Positions 46,146 through 54,712 of a stretch of 64,000 nt of DNA are shown here, piece by piece (positions within the stretch are counted from its first letter, which is position 1; each line of letters begins with the position of its first letter). The DNA is taken from contig NZ_JAKVTG010000006.1 in assembly GCF_022489025.1 (NCBI RefSeq), positions 1 to 64,000 of the forward strand, in the 5' to 3' direction. The notes beneath the pieces are model-generated. The model did no database searches. It was not told the DNA's origin and saw only the letters and a list, made by a program, of their open reading frames with translations. The translations under genes were made by a program, and so were the position numbers. This stretch comes from Planococcus halocryophilus (GTDB lineage Bacteria; Bacillota; Bacilli; Bacillales_A; Planococcaceae).

Positions 46146-46251
46146 TGGATTTTGAACTATCAGATTTTTTAGTGTAGTCTATTTGTATAAGCTTTTATCA
46201 AAACGAGTTTGCATTTAGATAACTTTTAATTTTATAAAAGGGGAATCAGTC

Positions 46252-46731
46252 ATGGAAGAACATTCGGTAGTCGCTATACAAGACGAGTATGCAGAAGACT
46301 TTGCATGGTGTTATGGTTGCGGACGACTTAATAAGGAAGGACATCAATTTCGGACAGTCTGGAATGGCGAGGAAACAGTCACTTTGTATAAACCAAAAGA
46401 AGAGCACACAGCTATTCCTGGATTTGTTTATGGTGGCGTGATTGCTTCGTTAGTAGATTGTCATGGAACAGGATCAGCTTCTTTAGCACTTCATCGAAAA
46501 AATGGTTTTGAACCAGGGAGTGGCGAAGCACCACCGCGATTTGTTACCGCTTCTTTGCATGTAGATTATTTAAAACCAACTCCTCAAGGCATCGAGCTGA
46601 AAGCGGTAGGGAAAATCGAAGAAATTCATCCAAAGAAATTCAAAGTGAGAACAGAGGTTTACGCTGGCGATACACTTTGTGCAACAGGCGAAGTAACAGC
46701 GGTGGTTATGCCAGCTTCCTTTGCGAAATAA
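46252..46731 (+). CDS. PaaI-type hotdog thioesterase
   Basis: 159 residues. N-terminal WCYGCGRLNKEGHQF (about 19-33, CxxC) and GFVYGGVIASLVDCHGTG (about 59-76) with the catalytic Asp are typical of THEM4/PaaI-like thioesterases. Cytoplasmic acyl-CoA hydrolase; substrate unknown. AAAAGGGGAATC precedes the ATG. The small gene at 46764 follows 32 bp later. Confidence 0.8.
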   Translation: MEEHSVVAIQDEYAEDFAWCYGCGRLNKEGHQFRTVWNGEETVTLYKPKEEHTAIPGFVYGGVIASLVDCHGTGSASLALHRKNGFEPGSGEAPPRFVTASLHVDYLKPTPQGIELKAVGKIEEIHPKKFKVRTEVYAGDTLCATGEVTAVVMPASFAK

Positions 46732-46763
46732 TTTGAAAAAAGTTAGAGAAGGAGTGCTTGATA

Positions 46764-46964
46764 ATGGTAGAAAACAAAAACGAAGCAGAACAAGTTGAAC
46801 AGCCAAAAGCAGAAGTGGTTGAACCTGAGCCGGAAATTGAACCCGTTAAAGAAGAGTCGAACTTCGATAAACTTTACAGCAATATTGCATCTAATCGATA
46901 TGAAAACTTACGAACTAGCCATATTGAACAAAAAGCAAAAGAGTTGAGAAAACGAACAAAATAA
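46764..46964 (+). CDS. Small acidic hydrophilic protein
   Basis: 66 residues. N-terminal Glu/Pro/Val-rich segment (about 6-32), then a predicted helix with basic end (KAKELRKRTK). No signal or membrane helix. ATG at 46764 is preferred over TTG 46758, since GAAGGAG is 9 nt upstream. Likely in the thioesterase transcript. Function unknown. Confidence 0.6.
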   Translation: MVENKNEAEQVEQPKAEVVEPEPEIEPVKEESNFDKLYSNIASNRYENLRTSHIEQKAKELRKRTK

Positions 46965-46999
46965 AAGATCGAGTGTGTTAGCACTAGACCTTTACTTTT

Positions 47000-47287
47000 T
47001 TAAAGTTTTTCAATTTCTTCTGAAACAACAAAAGCCAAATCATCATTGCCAAAAAGCTGTAGAACGTCCAATAAGGTGTGATGGTCAATAGCTAATTCCT
47101 CTGAATCCGACTGCTCAATGGCATCAGTCAAAACGGGGCTTTGGAGTTGGCCTGGGTATGCACGCTGATATAGTTCAGCTGGGTCTAAGTTATAGTTTAT
47201 ACACCATTGAACAAAAAGCTGAACCATAATTTGCTCATCTTGTTGATATTTTTTGATGATATATTCATCTCGATTTTCATTATTCAT
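47000..47287 (-). CDS. Conserved small protein of unknown function
   Basis: 95 residues, acidic and helical (YIIKKYQQDEQIMVQLFVQWCINYNLDPAELYQRA...). No domain recognised. ATG at 47287 is chosen because GGCGGAGG lies 8 nt before it; longer in-frame starts have none. Single gene; divergent from the 47417 gene. Confidence 0.6.
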   Translation of the reverse strand: MNNENRDEYIIKKYQQDEQIMVQLFVQWCINYNLDPAELYQRAYPGQLQSPVLTDAIEQSDSEELAIDHHTLLDVLQLFGNDDLAFVVSEEIEKL

Positions 47288-47416
47288 GTCTAGAGCCTCC
47301 GCCATTAATAGTTTAATGATAAGTAGCATACCAAACAATTCGAGTGCCTGCATGGACTTCTGTCGATTTTTCCTCTAGAATAAAGCCATGGCAATGATAG
47401 TATCGGAGGGTTAATG

Positions 47417-48097
47417 ATGAAATTACTTCAAGTAAGAAAAGGGCAATTTGTTTATTATCAAAATGAGTTACACAAGGTGTACTCTGTAAAACCATTGGCT
47501 AAAAAGTCAGTGTTGATGTTCCGTGTCAAAGATATGGAGCAAGTAGACTGCAAAGCGGAAGAAATCACACTTTACAAACCGAAGCATATGGACTCTTTCT
47601 TGTTTTTTGGATCTCGGTATACGTTACTTGAGAACCAACCAGCTGAAGAAGGCGGTTATATCTTAATCACGAAACCAGACCCGGATTATATGGATCATTA
47701 TTCGTTGAATGAGTTCGAAAAAGTAGAGTCTGTTGAAGGAAACAATGTAATTACGACGCGTCAAAATACCGTGAAAGCAAAAGAGTTTCTCGTTATGTCT
47801 CCTGAAGAAGCAGCGGGCAGCAATGATATCATCTACCTTGATAAATCTAAAGTTTCAGCTGAACAGTTGGAGCAAGACGCTCAATTAGAAGAAGTATTGC
47901 GTGAAAAGAGTGCAATTCGCCCTTCTATTGGAGATGTTTACTTGAACTTGGATAACACAGGTACTGCGATGATAGTAGCAATTGTTGAAGAAGAAGTAAT
48001 TCTTGGTACAGGAGATCGACTTACTTTTCATCAATTGTACAAAGCCGATAACTGGAGTTACTTATACAACATCAACGATGGTGAATTTAGACAATAA
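47417..48097 (+). CDS. Conserved protein of unknown function
   Basis: 226 residues, beta-rich, no signal or membrane helix. Two related SH3-like-looking segments: VRKGQFVYYQNELHKVYSV near the start (about 5-23) and RPSIGDVYLNLDNTGTAMIVAIVEEE (about 172-197); both read as small barrels. Middle part acidic. Not recognised. CGGAGGG is 6 nt before ATG 47417. Single gene with a strong terminator. Confidence 0.65.
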   Translation: MKLLQVRKGQFVYYQNELHKVYSVKPLAKKSVLMFRVKDMEQVDCKAEEITLYKPKHMDSFLFFGSRYTLLENQPAEEGGYILITKPDPDYMDHYSLNEFEKVESVEGNNVITTRQNTVKAKEFLVMSPEEAAGSNDIIYLDKSKVSAEQLEQDAQLEEVLREKSAIRPSIGDVYLNLDNTGTAMIVAIVEEEVILGTGDRLTFHQLYKADNWSYLYNINDGEFRQ

Positions 48098-48102
48098 TAA
48101 GC

Positions 48103-48137
48103 AAAAGGCGACCTCTAGGGGTCGCCTTTTTTTAGGT
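48103..48137 (+). terminator. Terminator of the 47417 gene
   Basis: AAAAGGCGACC / GGTCGCCTTTT stem, short loop, then TTT. Confidence 0.85.
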
Positions 48138-48157
48138 TAAACTTTTAAAATAACGAT

Positions 48158-48181
48158 GTTAAATATGGAGAAAAGGGGTAT
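48158..48181 (+). promoter_or_regulatory. Possible sigma-B promoter of the catalase-like gene
   Basis: GTTAAA (48158-48163, 5 of 6), 12-bp spacer, exact GGGTAT (48176-48181). If real, the start must be the ATG at 48205, which has its own AGAGGTGAT site. The same bases also serve as a ribosome site for the ATG at 48184, so this is ambiguous. Confidence 0.35.
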
Positions 48182-48183
48182 GA

Positions 48184-49110
48184 ATGACCATAAGAGGTGA
48201 TGAAATGGATGAATTAGCAAAAACAACGATTGATCGAATTGAAAAAGTATTTGACGTTCCAGCGGGGTACCGCCGAGCTCATGCAAGAGGGAAGAGTTAT
48301 CGAGCTCACTTTACTGCGACAGGCTCAGCTAATCATTTAACTAAAGCGACGCATTTTCAAGAAGGAGAAAGCGAAGCCGTTGTACGTTTTTCGCATTTTT
48401 CTCCAGACCCGAAATGGACGGATGCGATGTCTCCGGTAAAGGGAATGGCTGTTCAATTCCTTTTACCGAATGGAAAAGTAACAAATATTGTAGGCGTCAC
48501 CTCACCTATCTTTTTTGCTAAAACACCTGAGATTTTTAGTGAAATGCTCGGTGTTGTAAAGTCTTTTAAGAAAGGGAAGCCTAGCTTTAAAGAGTTGGTA
48601 GGGTTGTTAGCGGATTATCCCGAAAGCGGAGCCATGCTTACTAATATCTGGAAAATGCAAGCGCCTTCTAGTTTTGCTACGGGTCAATATTATGCTATTC
48701 ATGCCTTTTATTTTATTAATGAAGAGGGGCAACGACAACCCATTAAATATCTCTGGCAACCAGAAGAAGTAGATACCTTGTCTCCACTCGATGCAATTTC
48801 CTTGTCTTCAGGTACTTTTGAAAGAGATATAGAAGAACGTGTCGCAAAAGGACCTGTGAAATTCCGATTGGATGTCATATTGGGTCAACCAGAAGATCCC
48901 ACCGATGACCCGACAAAAGAATGGCCACAGGATCGAGAGAAACTGACTTTGGGAACTTTGACAATTATAGAAGCTGCAGAAGAAGCAGAAGAAGTTGTTT
49001 TTGATCCAACACTTGTGACAGATGGAATTGAATGTTCAGAGGATCGGATATTAAATTTTCGTCACCATGCGTATCAAATTTCACATGACCGGAGAACTTT
49101 AGAAACGTAA
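48184..49110 (+). CDS. Catalase-family heme peroxidase (short catalase-related form)
   Basis: 308 residues, shorter than monofunctional catalases (about 480). The heme-side region AHARGKSYRAHFTATG (about 32-47) contains the distal His, FSHFSPDPKWTDA (about 77-89) follows, and the proximal Tyr is probably that in FRHHAYQISHDRR (about 292-304). Related to SrpA/YodA-like catalase-type peroxidases. Expected to use H2O2 or organic peroxides. Two starts are possible: 48184 (AAAAGGGG before it) or 48205 (AGAGGTGAT). Single gene. Confidence 0.8.
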   Translation: MTIRGDEMDELAKTTIDRIEKVFDVPAGYRRAHARGKSYRAHFTATGSANHLTKATHFQEGESEAVVRFSHFSPDPKWTDAMSPVKGMAVQFLLPNGKVTNIVGVTSPIFFAKTPEIFSEMLGVVKSFKKGKPSFKELVGLLADYPESGAMLTNIWKMQAPSSFATGQYYAIHAFYFINEEGQRQPIKYLWQPEEVDTLSPLDAISLSSGTFERDIEERVAKGPVKFRLDVILGQPEDPTDDPTKEWPQDREKLTLGTLTIIEAAEEAEEVVFDPTLVTDGIECSEDRILNFRHHAYQISHDRRTLET

Positions 49111-49218
49111 ATAGCACAATCTGTTTTATTGGCAGAGCCTAGGCTATAGAAAATTCTATAAATTGTTAAGTGTGAAAAAATGCGCTTATGTATACCCCAA
49201 CCCTTTTGAGTTAAGCTA

Positions 49219-49270
49219 TACGAAAAGCCGTCTTCAGAATTCTTCCTGAAGACGGCTTTTCGTATTTTTT
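49219..49270. terminator. Strong bidirectional terminator
   Basis: A 19-bp perfect stem (TACGAAAAGCCGTCTTCAG and complement) with loop AATTCTTC, then TTTTTTATTTTTT. Confidence 0.9.
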
Positions 49271-50753
49271 ATTTTTTCATCATTTGTAATTCTAGGTTCA
49301 ATGTTTTAACTAAAGCAAACAACATTAGAATGATAACAAAAGAGAATGGCAATGCCGCGATAATGATTGTATTTTGTACGGCTGCCAAACCACCTACGGA
49401 TAATAAGATTGCAGCAATCATCGATTGCGCAATTCCCCATAAAATTTTAATTTGATTGCTTGGCAATAATGATCCGCGTGTTGATTGCATTCCTAACACG
49501 AAAGTAGCTGAATCAGCTGATGTGATAAAGAATGTGCTAACGAGCAAAATTGCGATAATCGACATGACAAATCCAAAAGGTAGTTCGTTGAACATCGCAA
49601 ATAACGTCTGTTCAGTTGGGAAAGCAGTCAAGTCGATGCCGCTTTTTTGTAGGTTGATAGCGGTTGTTCCAAAAGTCGCAAACCAGATTGAACCGAATAC
49701 TGTCGGGGCAATTACTACCCCGGTAAGAAACTCGCGAATTGTACGACCTTTTGAGATACGAGCTATAAACATGCTGACAAAAGGTGCCCATGAAATCCAC
49801 CATGCCCAATAGAAAATCGTCCAGCCGTCTAGCCAGCTGCGATTATCGGCATCCAGTGGAGCAGATTTAAAGCTCATGCTGATTAGGTTTTGAATATATT
49901 CTCCGAAAGTTTCGGTGAACATGTTCAAGATTAAAAGGGTAGGTCCTAATATCAAAACTAATATCAATAGAACAACAGCGACAATCATGTTGACATTAGA
50001 CAGATATTTGATGCCTTTGTTTAGCCCTGACCATGCAGAAATGATGAATAGAATGGTGACAACTCCAATGATGATCATTTGCACCCAGTATTCTTGTGGT
50101 GCGCCGAACAGATAGGCGATTCCTCCATTAATTTGAGCAGCACCAAAGCCGAGTGAAGTTGCCACACCAAAAACTGTTGCAAAAACAGCAAGCACATCAA
50201 CGAGCGTCCCTAGTGGTCCATTCATTTTATCTCCAAAAATCGGCTTCAATGTGGAAGAAATTAAGGCAGGTTCTCCTTTTCTGAATTGGAAAAAGGCTAA
50301 AGATAGAGCGACCATCCCATACATCGTCCAAATATGAATGCCCCAATGGAAATAAGTCCGTTGTAATGATTCTTTGAAAGCTTCATCGGTGCCTGGTTCA
50401 GCTGTAGGTGGTTGAACAGCAAAATGAGATAGCGGCTCGGAAGCACCATAGAAGACAAGACCAATACCCATTCCTGCAGAAAACAGCATAGAAATCCAAC
50501 TGAATGTTGAAAATTCTGGGCGATCCGAGTCTTTCCCAAGGCGGATTTTTCCATATGGACTGACAATAATGATGCCGACAAAAATCATCAAAATACCCAT
50601 TATCATCAAATAATACCAACCGAATGCTGTATTAATATAGTTGCGAATACTGCCGGTAGCAGATTCAAATGTTTCAGGTGCAATGACCCCAAATGCGACA
50701 GTCAAGATGATTAGCGCAAATGTAATATAAAAGACTTTCGAAGCTTTTTTCAT
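49269..50753 (-). CDS. BCCT-family betaine/carnitine/choline transporter (OpuD-like)
   Basis: 494 residues, 12 membrane helices. Helix-1 region with glycine motif GMGIGLVFYG (about 88-97) and helix-8 signature FYWAWWISWAPFVSMFIA (about 310-327) define BCCT; GMGIG favours sodium-coupled glycine betaine uptake over choline (family knowledge). It brings compatible solute in on osmotic upshift. The ATG at 50753 has CAGGGGGAAC before it; upstream start codons would add an unconserved leader. Single gene. Confidence 0.9.
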   Translation of the reverse strand: MKKASKVFYITFALIILTVAFGVIAPETFESATGSIRNYINTAFGWYYLMIMGILMIFVGIIIVSPYGKIRLGKDSDRPEFSTFSWISMLFSAGMGIGLVFYGASEPLSHFAVQPPTAEPGTDEAFKESLQRTYFHWGIHIWTMYGMVALSLAFFQFRKGEPALISSTLKPIFGDKMNGPLGTLVDVLAVFATVFGVATSLGFGAAQINGGIAYLFGAPQEYWVQMIIIGVVTILFIISAWSGLNKGIKYLSNVNMIVAVVLLILVLILGPTLLILNMFTETFGEYIQNLISMSFKSAPLDADNRSWLDGWTIFYWAWWISWAPFVSMFIARISKGRTIREFLTGVVIAPTVFGSIWFATFGTTAINLQKSGIDLTAFPTEQTLFAMFNELPFGFVMSIIAILLVSTFFITSADSATFVLGMQSTRGSLLPSNQIKILWGIAQSMIAAILLSVGGLAAVQNTIIIAALPFSFVIILMLFALVKTLNLELQMMKK

Positions 50754-50844
50754 AGTTCCCCCTGGTAATAGTTTTTTAACATAGTTGTTAAGGTTACCTA
50801 AAAGAAGCGACGTAGTCAACCGGAGGATGGAGGGATATTCGTTA

Positions 50845-51402
50845 TTAATGGTCCCAATCATTCATTTGTTCTTCTTCTGTCACAACCCGTAAGTCATCCC
50901 CTGTTATGGTCAACACTTGATAGTCAGACTTCTCTGCATAACGCTCTGCTTCTTTTTTTATGAATTTAGGAGAGCCATCTGTTTCTTCGTCGTAAAGAAT
51001 TAAGATGCCATCAGAGTTACGTAAAAAAAACTTGTTTTTCTCGATAAATTGCCAAGGTGCTTCATATGGTTTGCTCGTTAAGCTCCGATGAAAATCGGCT
51101 TGATCGATTATCATCCGGTAGTTTTCCTGCTTGGTTTCGTTCCACCTTTTTTCCTGTTCAAGAAATGGTGTCAGCACTGCATATTTCAATTGAGGAAATT
51201 CTTCTTTCATATCGAGAACTACTTCTGCAGCCCAAGTTTCGACCCCTAATTGCCCGCTTACAATAACCCATTCTAACCCCTCATCAAGCAAAGCGCGAAA
51301 CCGGTTCTCTAACGCTTTTTTAATAAAGCGGATACCGGGATTTTTTTCATCGAATATGCCAAGTTCATGTTGTTTATAACCGGTGACTATCAGTCGTTTC
51401 AA
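50845..51402 (-). CDS. ypsA: YpsA-type SLOG-family protein (DUF1273)
   Basis: 185 residues. N-terminal RLIVTGYKQHELGIF (about 3-17) and VIVSGQLGVETWAAEVVLDMK (about 48-68) are YpsA signatures, a predicted nucleotide-derivative-binding SLOG fold linked in Bacillus to cell division and cell-wall stress. TTG at 51402 (a second TTG at 51405 is an alternative) is preferred because AAAGGGGTGGG is close upstream; longer starts overlap the ribosome site. Cytoplasmic. Confidence 0.85.
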   Translation of the reverse strand: MKRLIVTGYKQHELGIFDEKNPGIRFIKKALENRFRALLDEGLEWVIVSGQLGVETWAAEVVLDMKEEFPQLKYAVLTPFLEQEKRWNETKQENYRMIIDQADFHRSLTSKPYEAPWQFIEKNKFFLRNSDGILILYDEETDGSPKFIKKEAERYAEKSDYQVLTITGDDLRVVTEEEQMNDWDH

Positions 51403-51561
51403 CAATTGACCCACCCCTTTCAAATCGTACAATTTTAGTTTACAGGAAAGAGAATAGCTTTAATACTCGCTTTAGTTATCGGAATAATTAATTTTATATT
51501 GTTAGACGTGATAAGATATGGTGAATGTATCAAAATACTAAAAGTTAAAGGAGTAGATGGA

Positions 51562-52560
51562 GTGGTCTGTTTAAATGACGTAAAAAAAGCACACGAAAAA
51601 ATTCAGCATAGTATTCACATGACGCCAATTATTACTTCATCACAATTAAATGAGCATTGTGAAATGGAAGTGTTTTTAAAAGCCGAGCATCTCCAAAAAA
51701 CGGGGTCATTTAAAATACGAGGAGCTACAAATGCTGTGATGCAGGCAGTTGCAGAAGGTGCACGCTTTATCACAGCCGCTTCATCTGGAAATCACGGGCA
51801 GGCTGTAGCTTATATTGCTGACCAGTTAGGCATCCCAGCAGTAATTGTAGTGCCAGAAGATGCGAGCCGAGCTAAAGTAGAGGCTATTAAGAGTTATGGC
51901 GCAGAAATCGAGTATTGCGGACTGACATCTGCTGAACGGATACCAAGAGCTAAGCAACGCGCCAAAGAAAGAAACGGTGTGTATATTCCTCCTTATGACG
52001 ATCCGGCGGTGATTGCGGGACAAGGAACAATTGCGTTAGAAATTTTAGAACAGTTGCCAAATATTGAGGTAATCGTCGCGCCGGTCGGGGGAGGCGGGTT
52101 GATGAGTGGAATTTTATGCGCAGTCAAGAACTCGAAACCTGAAGTTCGTGTTATAGGTGTAGAGCCAGAAAGTGCAAATGATACGTACCTATCGCTTCAA
52201 GATGGAGTAATTACGGCGATTTCAGGAACATCCACCATTGCAGATGGACTACGCACTTCGCAACCTGGGAATTTGACGTTTCCTATTATAAGCGAGCATT
52301 TAGATGAACTAGTCTTAGTTTCTGAAGAAGAAATAAAAGAGGCATTTCAATTTCTTTTAGAACGCACCAAGCAGTTAGTAGAACCATCAGGAGCGACAGC
52401 TCTTGCAGCTGTAATGGCCGGTAAAGTTGGGAAGTCAAATGAAAAAGTTGCTGTTGTTTTGTCTGGTGGAAATGTGGATCTCTATCAAATTTCAACACTC
52501 TTAAAAAGCGAAATGTTTAATGATGAACTGAGCGGGAAAAAAGGCATTAAAGAAGGATAG
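51562..52560 (+). CDS. Threonine/serine dehydratase, catabolic type
   Basis: 332 residues, fold-type II PLP enzyme without a C-terminal ACT regulatory domain, so TdcB-like or serine-racemase-like and not biosynthetic IlvA. PLP lysine in KTGSFKIRGATNA (about 51-63), phosphate-binding SSGNHGQA (about 77-84), PVGGGGLMSGI (about 174-184) and SGGNVD near the end. It deaminates threonine to 2-oxobutanoate or serine to pyruvate. GTG at 51562 is chosen because AAAGGAG is 8 nt upstream. Confidence 0.85.
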   Translation: MVCLNDVKKAHEKIQHSIHMTPIITSSQLNEHCEMEVFLKAEHLQKTGSFKIRGATNAVMQAVAEGARFITAASSGNHGQAVAYIADQLGIPAVIVVPEDASRAKVEAIKSYGAEIEYCGLTSAERIPRAKQRAKERNGVYIPPYDDPAVIAGQGTIALEILEQLPNIEVIVAPVGGGGLMSGILCAVKNSKPEVRVIGVEPESANDTYLSLQDGVITAISGTSTIADGLRTSQPGNLTFPIISEHLDELVLVSEEEIKEAFQFLLERTKQLVEPSGATALAAVMAGKVGKSNEKVAVVLSGGNVDLYQISTLLKSEMFNDELSGKKGIKEG

Positions 52561-52589
52561 ATATTAAAATCAGAAAGGGATTGGTGAAA

Positions 52590-52754
52590 ATGAGTAGCGA
52601 AAAAGAACCGCATGAAAAATTGTCAGATAAAGATTTAGATTTAACATCAGCACAAGAAGTACATTACAATGAAGATTTTAAAAAAGCGGATAAAGCAGCC
52701 AAAGAGGACGATCAACAAAAAAACAAAGAAGATGAAAACTCTAACGATAATTAA
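52590..52754 (+). CDS. Small acidic protein (54 residues)
   Basis: 54 residues from ATG 52590 to TAA 52754, preceded by AAAGGG. Very hydrophilic and acidic (MSSEKEPHEK... NEDFKKADKA... ENSNDN), no cysteine, no membrane segment; likely disordered. 29 bp after the dehydratase and before a strong terminator, so in the same transcript. Function unknown. Confidence 0.6.
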   Translation: MSSEKEPHEKLSDKDLDLTSAQEVHYNEDFKKADKAAKEDDQQKNKEDENSNDN

Positions 52755-52758
52755 GAAA

Positions 52759-52800
52759 CAAGCGGGCTTATTACTCAAGTAATGAGCCCGCTTGTTTTTT
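52759..52800 (+). terminator. Terminator of the dehydratase unit
   Basis: CAAGCGGGCTTATTAC / GTAATGAGCCCGCTTG 16-bp stem (one G-T pair), loop TCAA, then T run. Confidence 0.88.
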
Positions 52801-52826
52801 TGTCGTTTGCTTGTTGCAATAAAAAA

Positions 52827-52855
52827 TTGAAAGGGCTAACATGAAGTTTAAGTAT
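52827..52855 (+). promoter_or_regulatory. Candidate promoter of the acyl-CoA catabolic operon
   Basis: TTGAAA (52827-52832), 17-bp spacer, AAGTAT (52850-52855); the predicted transcription start falls in the palindrome at 52862-52881. Confidence 0.45.
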
Positions 52856-52861
52856 TCTGAA

Positions 52862-52881
52862 CATACCGACTAGTCAGTATG
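52862..52881. promoter_or_regulatory. 20-bp palindromic operator, probably for the TetR regulator at 53712
   Basis: CATACCGACT-AGTCAGTATG: nine of ten positions of the two half-sites are complementary (only C/A at position 6 differs). It lies just after the predicted -10 and 26 bp before the first gene. The size and the GACTAGTC centre are typical of TetR-family operators. Confidence 0.7.
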
Positions 52882-52906
52882 AAATTGTTTATAAGGAGGA
52901 CGAAAA

Positions 52907-53680
52907 ATGACCGTCATGAATTTATTCAAGTTAGATGGAAAGACAGCGATTATTACAGGAGGAGGCAGAGGTCTTGGGGCAATGATGGCTGAAGCTTTTG
53001 CTGAAGCGGGCGCAAATATTGTCGTTTGTTCTCGAAAGATCGAAGCTTGCCAAGAAACGGCGAACAAGCTCGAGCAAATGGGTGTGAAGACTTTAGCATT
53101 AGCTTGTGACGTGACGAATGAAAGAGATGTAGAAAATGTGATTCAAAAAACGCTCGAAAAATTTGGATCAATTGATATTTTGGTGAATAATTCTGGTGCA
53201 ACTTGGGGAGCGCCTGTTATTGATATGCCACTAGATGCGTGGAAAAAAGTAATGGATGTAAATGTAACGGGCACTTTCCTAATGAGTCGCGAAGTTGGAA
53301 AAACAATGATTGAACAAAACAGTGGGAAAATCATTAATATTGCGTCGGTTGCTGGATTGGGTGGAATTGATCCAACGTTGATGGACACCATCGGCTACAA
53401 TACCAGCAAAGGTGCAGTCATCACTTTCACAAAAGACTTAGCTGCAAAATGGGGTCAACATAATATTAATGTAAATGCGATAGCACCCGGTTTCTTTCCA
53501 ACTAAAATGTCTAAAGCAGTAATAGAACGAGGTCAGGAAGGTTTGCTAGCCAAAACACCTTTGAATCGATTTGGAACAGAAGAAGATTTAAAAGGAACTG
53601 CTTTATTTTTGGCATCTAAAGCATCGGATTACATAACGGGAGATGTCGTTGTTGTTGATGGTGGCATGCACGTTCTTTAG
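52907..53680 (+). CDS. SDR-family oxidoreductase
   Basis: 257 residues, classical SDR. TGGGRGLG (about 18-25), NNSG (about 94-97), Ser in NIASVAG, and YNTSK (about 163-167) catalytic motif intact; C-terminal VVVDGGM. Probably NAD(P)-dependent 3-hydroxyacyl or polyol oxidoreductase. AAGGAGG precedes the ATG. First gene of a seven-gene operon under the palindromic operator at 52862; context points to a 3-hydroxyacyl or similar acyl intermediate. Confidence 0.85.
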   Translation: MTVMNLFKLDGKTAIITGGGRGLGAMMAEAFAEAGANIVVCSRKIEACQETANKLEQMGVKTLALACDVTNERDVENVIQKTLEKFGSIDILVNNSGATWGAPVIDMPLDAWKKVMDVNVTGTFLMSREVGKTMIEQNSGKIINIASVAGLGGIDPTLMDTIGYNTSKGAVITFTKDLAAKWGQHNINVNAIAPGFFPTKMSKAVIERGQEGLLAKTPLNRFGTEEDLKGTALFLASKASDYITGDVVVVDGGMHVL

Positions 53681-53711
53681 TCCATAGGAAAACGAATGGC
53701 GGCGAACAATC

Positions 53712-54269
53712 ATGAAAAATAAAATTAAACAAACAAGTATTTTGTTATTTGAGAAAAAAGGTTTCACTGAAACCTCTATTCAAGATATTGTCGAAGAGGT
53801 AGGGGTGACTAAAGGGACTTTTTACTATCACTTCTCCAGTAAAGAACAGTTATTAATGGATATTCACATAAGTTATATCGACGAACTATTAGAGCGACAA
53901 AGAGCTATAAGTCAAGAAAATCACAGCAGTCGTATGAAACTAGAACAACTTATTGCTTTATTAATTGTAGATATTGCAAATCATGGACCAAGTGGCAAAG
54001 TGTTTTTCAGGGAAATGCGTCATCTTGGTAAAGACAATGCGGTAAAAGTGAAAAAGAAACGTGAGATGTTCCGGAAAAACTTGGAGGAAATTATAAGTGA
54101 AGGAATCGTTCAACAGGAGTTTCGAGGTGGACTTGAACCCGAAATGGTCGCTTTTGCTATTTTAGGTGTCACGAATTGGAGTTATCAATGGTTTAACCCT
54201 TTAGGCAAGGTCTCACCGGATCAATTAGCGCGTATATATAGCGATTTAATTCTTAATGGCATTGCTTGA
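53712..54269 (+). CDS. TetR/AcrR-family regulator
   Basis: 185 residues. N-terminal HTH: TETSIQDIVEEVGVTKGTFYYHFSSKEQLL (spanning about 19-48), with GTFYYHF the usual recognition-helix end. C-terminal ligand domain ends in NWSYQWFNPLGKVSPDQLARIYSDLILNG, common in fatty-acyl-CoA or steroid-degradation regulators (KstR2/FadR-like C-terminal group). Likely represses its own operon via the palindrome at 52862, released by an acyl-CoA (inference). Sits second in the operon it should control. Confidence 0.87.
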   Translation: MKNKIKQTSILLFEKKGFTETSIQDIVEEVGVTKGTFYYHFSSKEQLLMDIHISYIDELLERQRAISQENHSSRMKLEQLIALLIVDIANHGPSGKVFFREMRHLGKDNAVKVKKKREMFRKNLEEIISEGIVQQEFRGGLEPEMVAFAILGVTNWSYQWFNPLGKVSPDQLARIYSDLILNGIA

Positions 54270-54289
54270 TAAGGAAGGGAGGAAGAAAG

Positions 54290-54712
54290 ATGGCGTTTGA
54301 AATTCCAGTGAAAGCGCGGTTTTGTGAAACAGATGCATTAGGTCACATAAGCAATATTAGTTACTTTATTTACTTAGAAGAAGCACGCACTGATTTTTTT
54401 GCAGAGCTAGGGTTCGGTGGAGATATTAATAATTGGAACATCATTTTGGCATCTATTAAATGTGATTTTGTGAAACAAGGACATTACAACCAACAGTTAA
54501 TCGTTCTGACAGAAGTGAGTCGCATCGGAAATTCCAGTTTTCAACTTGTGCACGAAATTAAAGATGCACAGAGCGGAGAATTGATTGCGAAAGGTGAAGC
54601 AAGTGCAGTGCAATTTAATTTTGAAACACAAAAAAGTGAATCTTTGTCTGCTGATAAACGCCAGAAACTAGAAAAGTATTTGGTCAAGGGGGAAAGCCAT
54701 AGTGGAAACTAA
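54290..54712 (+). CDS. Acyl-CoA thioesterase, 4HBT/YbgC type
   Basis: 140 residues. CETDALGHISNISYFIYLEEARTDFF (starting about residue 10) is the YbgC/4-hydroxybenzoyl-CoA thioesterase signature with catalytic Asp. GGGAGGA precedes the ATG at 54290. It overlaps the following dehydrogenase by 11 bp. Expected role: release of the CoA product or recycling CoA in the pathway. Confidence 0.85.
   Translation: MAFEIPVKARFCETDALGHISNISYFIYLEEARTDFFAELGFGGDINNWNIILASIKCDFVKQGHYNQQLIVLTEVSRIGNSSFQLVHEIKDAQSGELIAKGEASAVQFNFETQKSESLSADKRQKLEKYLVKGESHSGN

Larger units (their letters stand above)
45566..46251. other. 686-bp region without a convincing protein gene
   Basis: It begins with an AT-rich stretch (45640-45690), then mixed-composition sequence with several short hairpins (for example TTGCC-TTATT-GGCAA at about 45958-45972, GACGA...TCGTC near 46001-46021, ATCTCTC...GAGAGAT near 46072-46094) and ends in an orphan plus-strand terminator. 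See the ncRNA candidate. Confidence 0.6.

Noticed and set aside
46965-46999. Imperfect hairpin between the 66-residue gene and the 95-residue gene
   Set aside because: Several mismatches in the stem, so not scored as a terminator.
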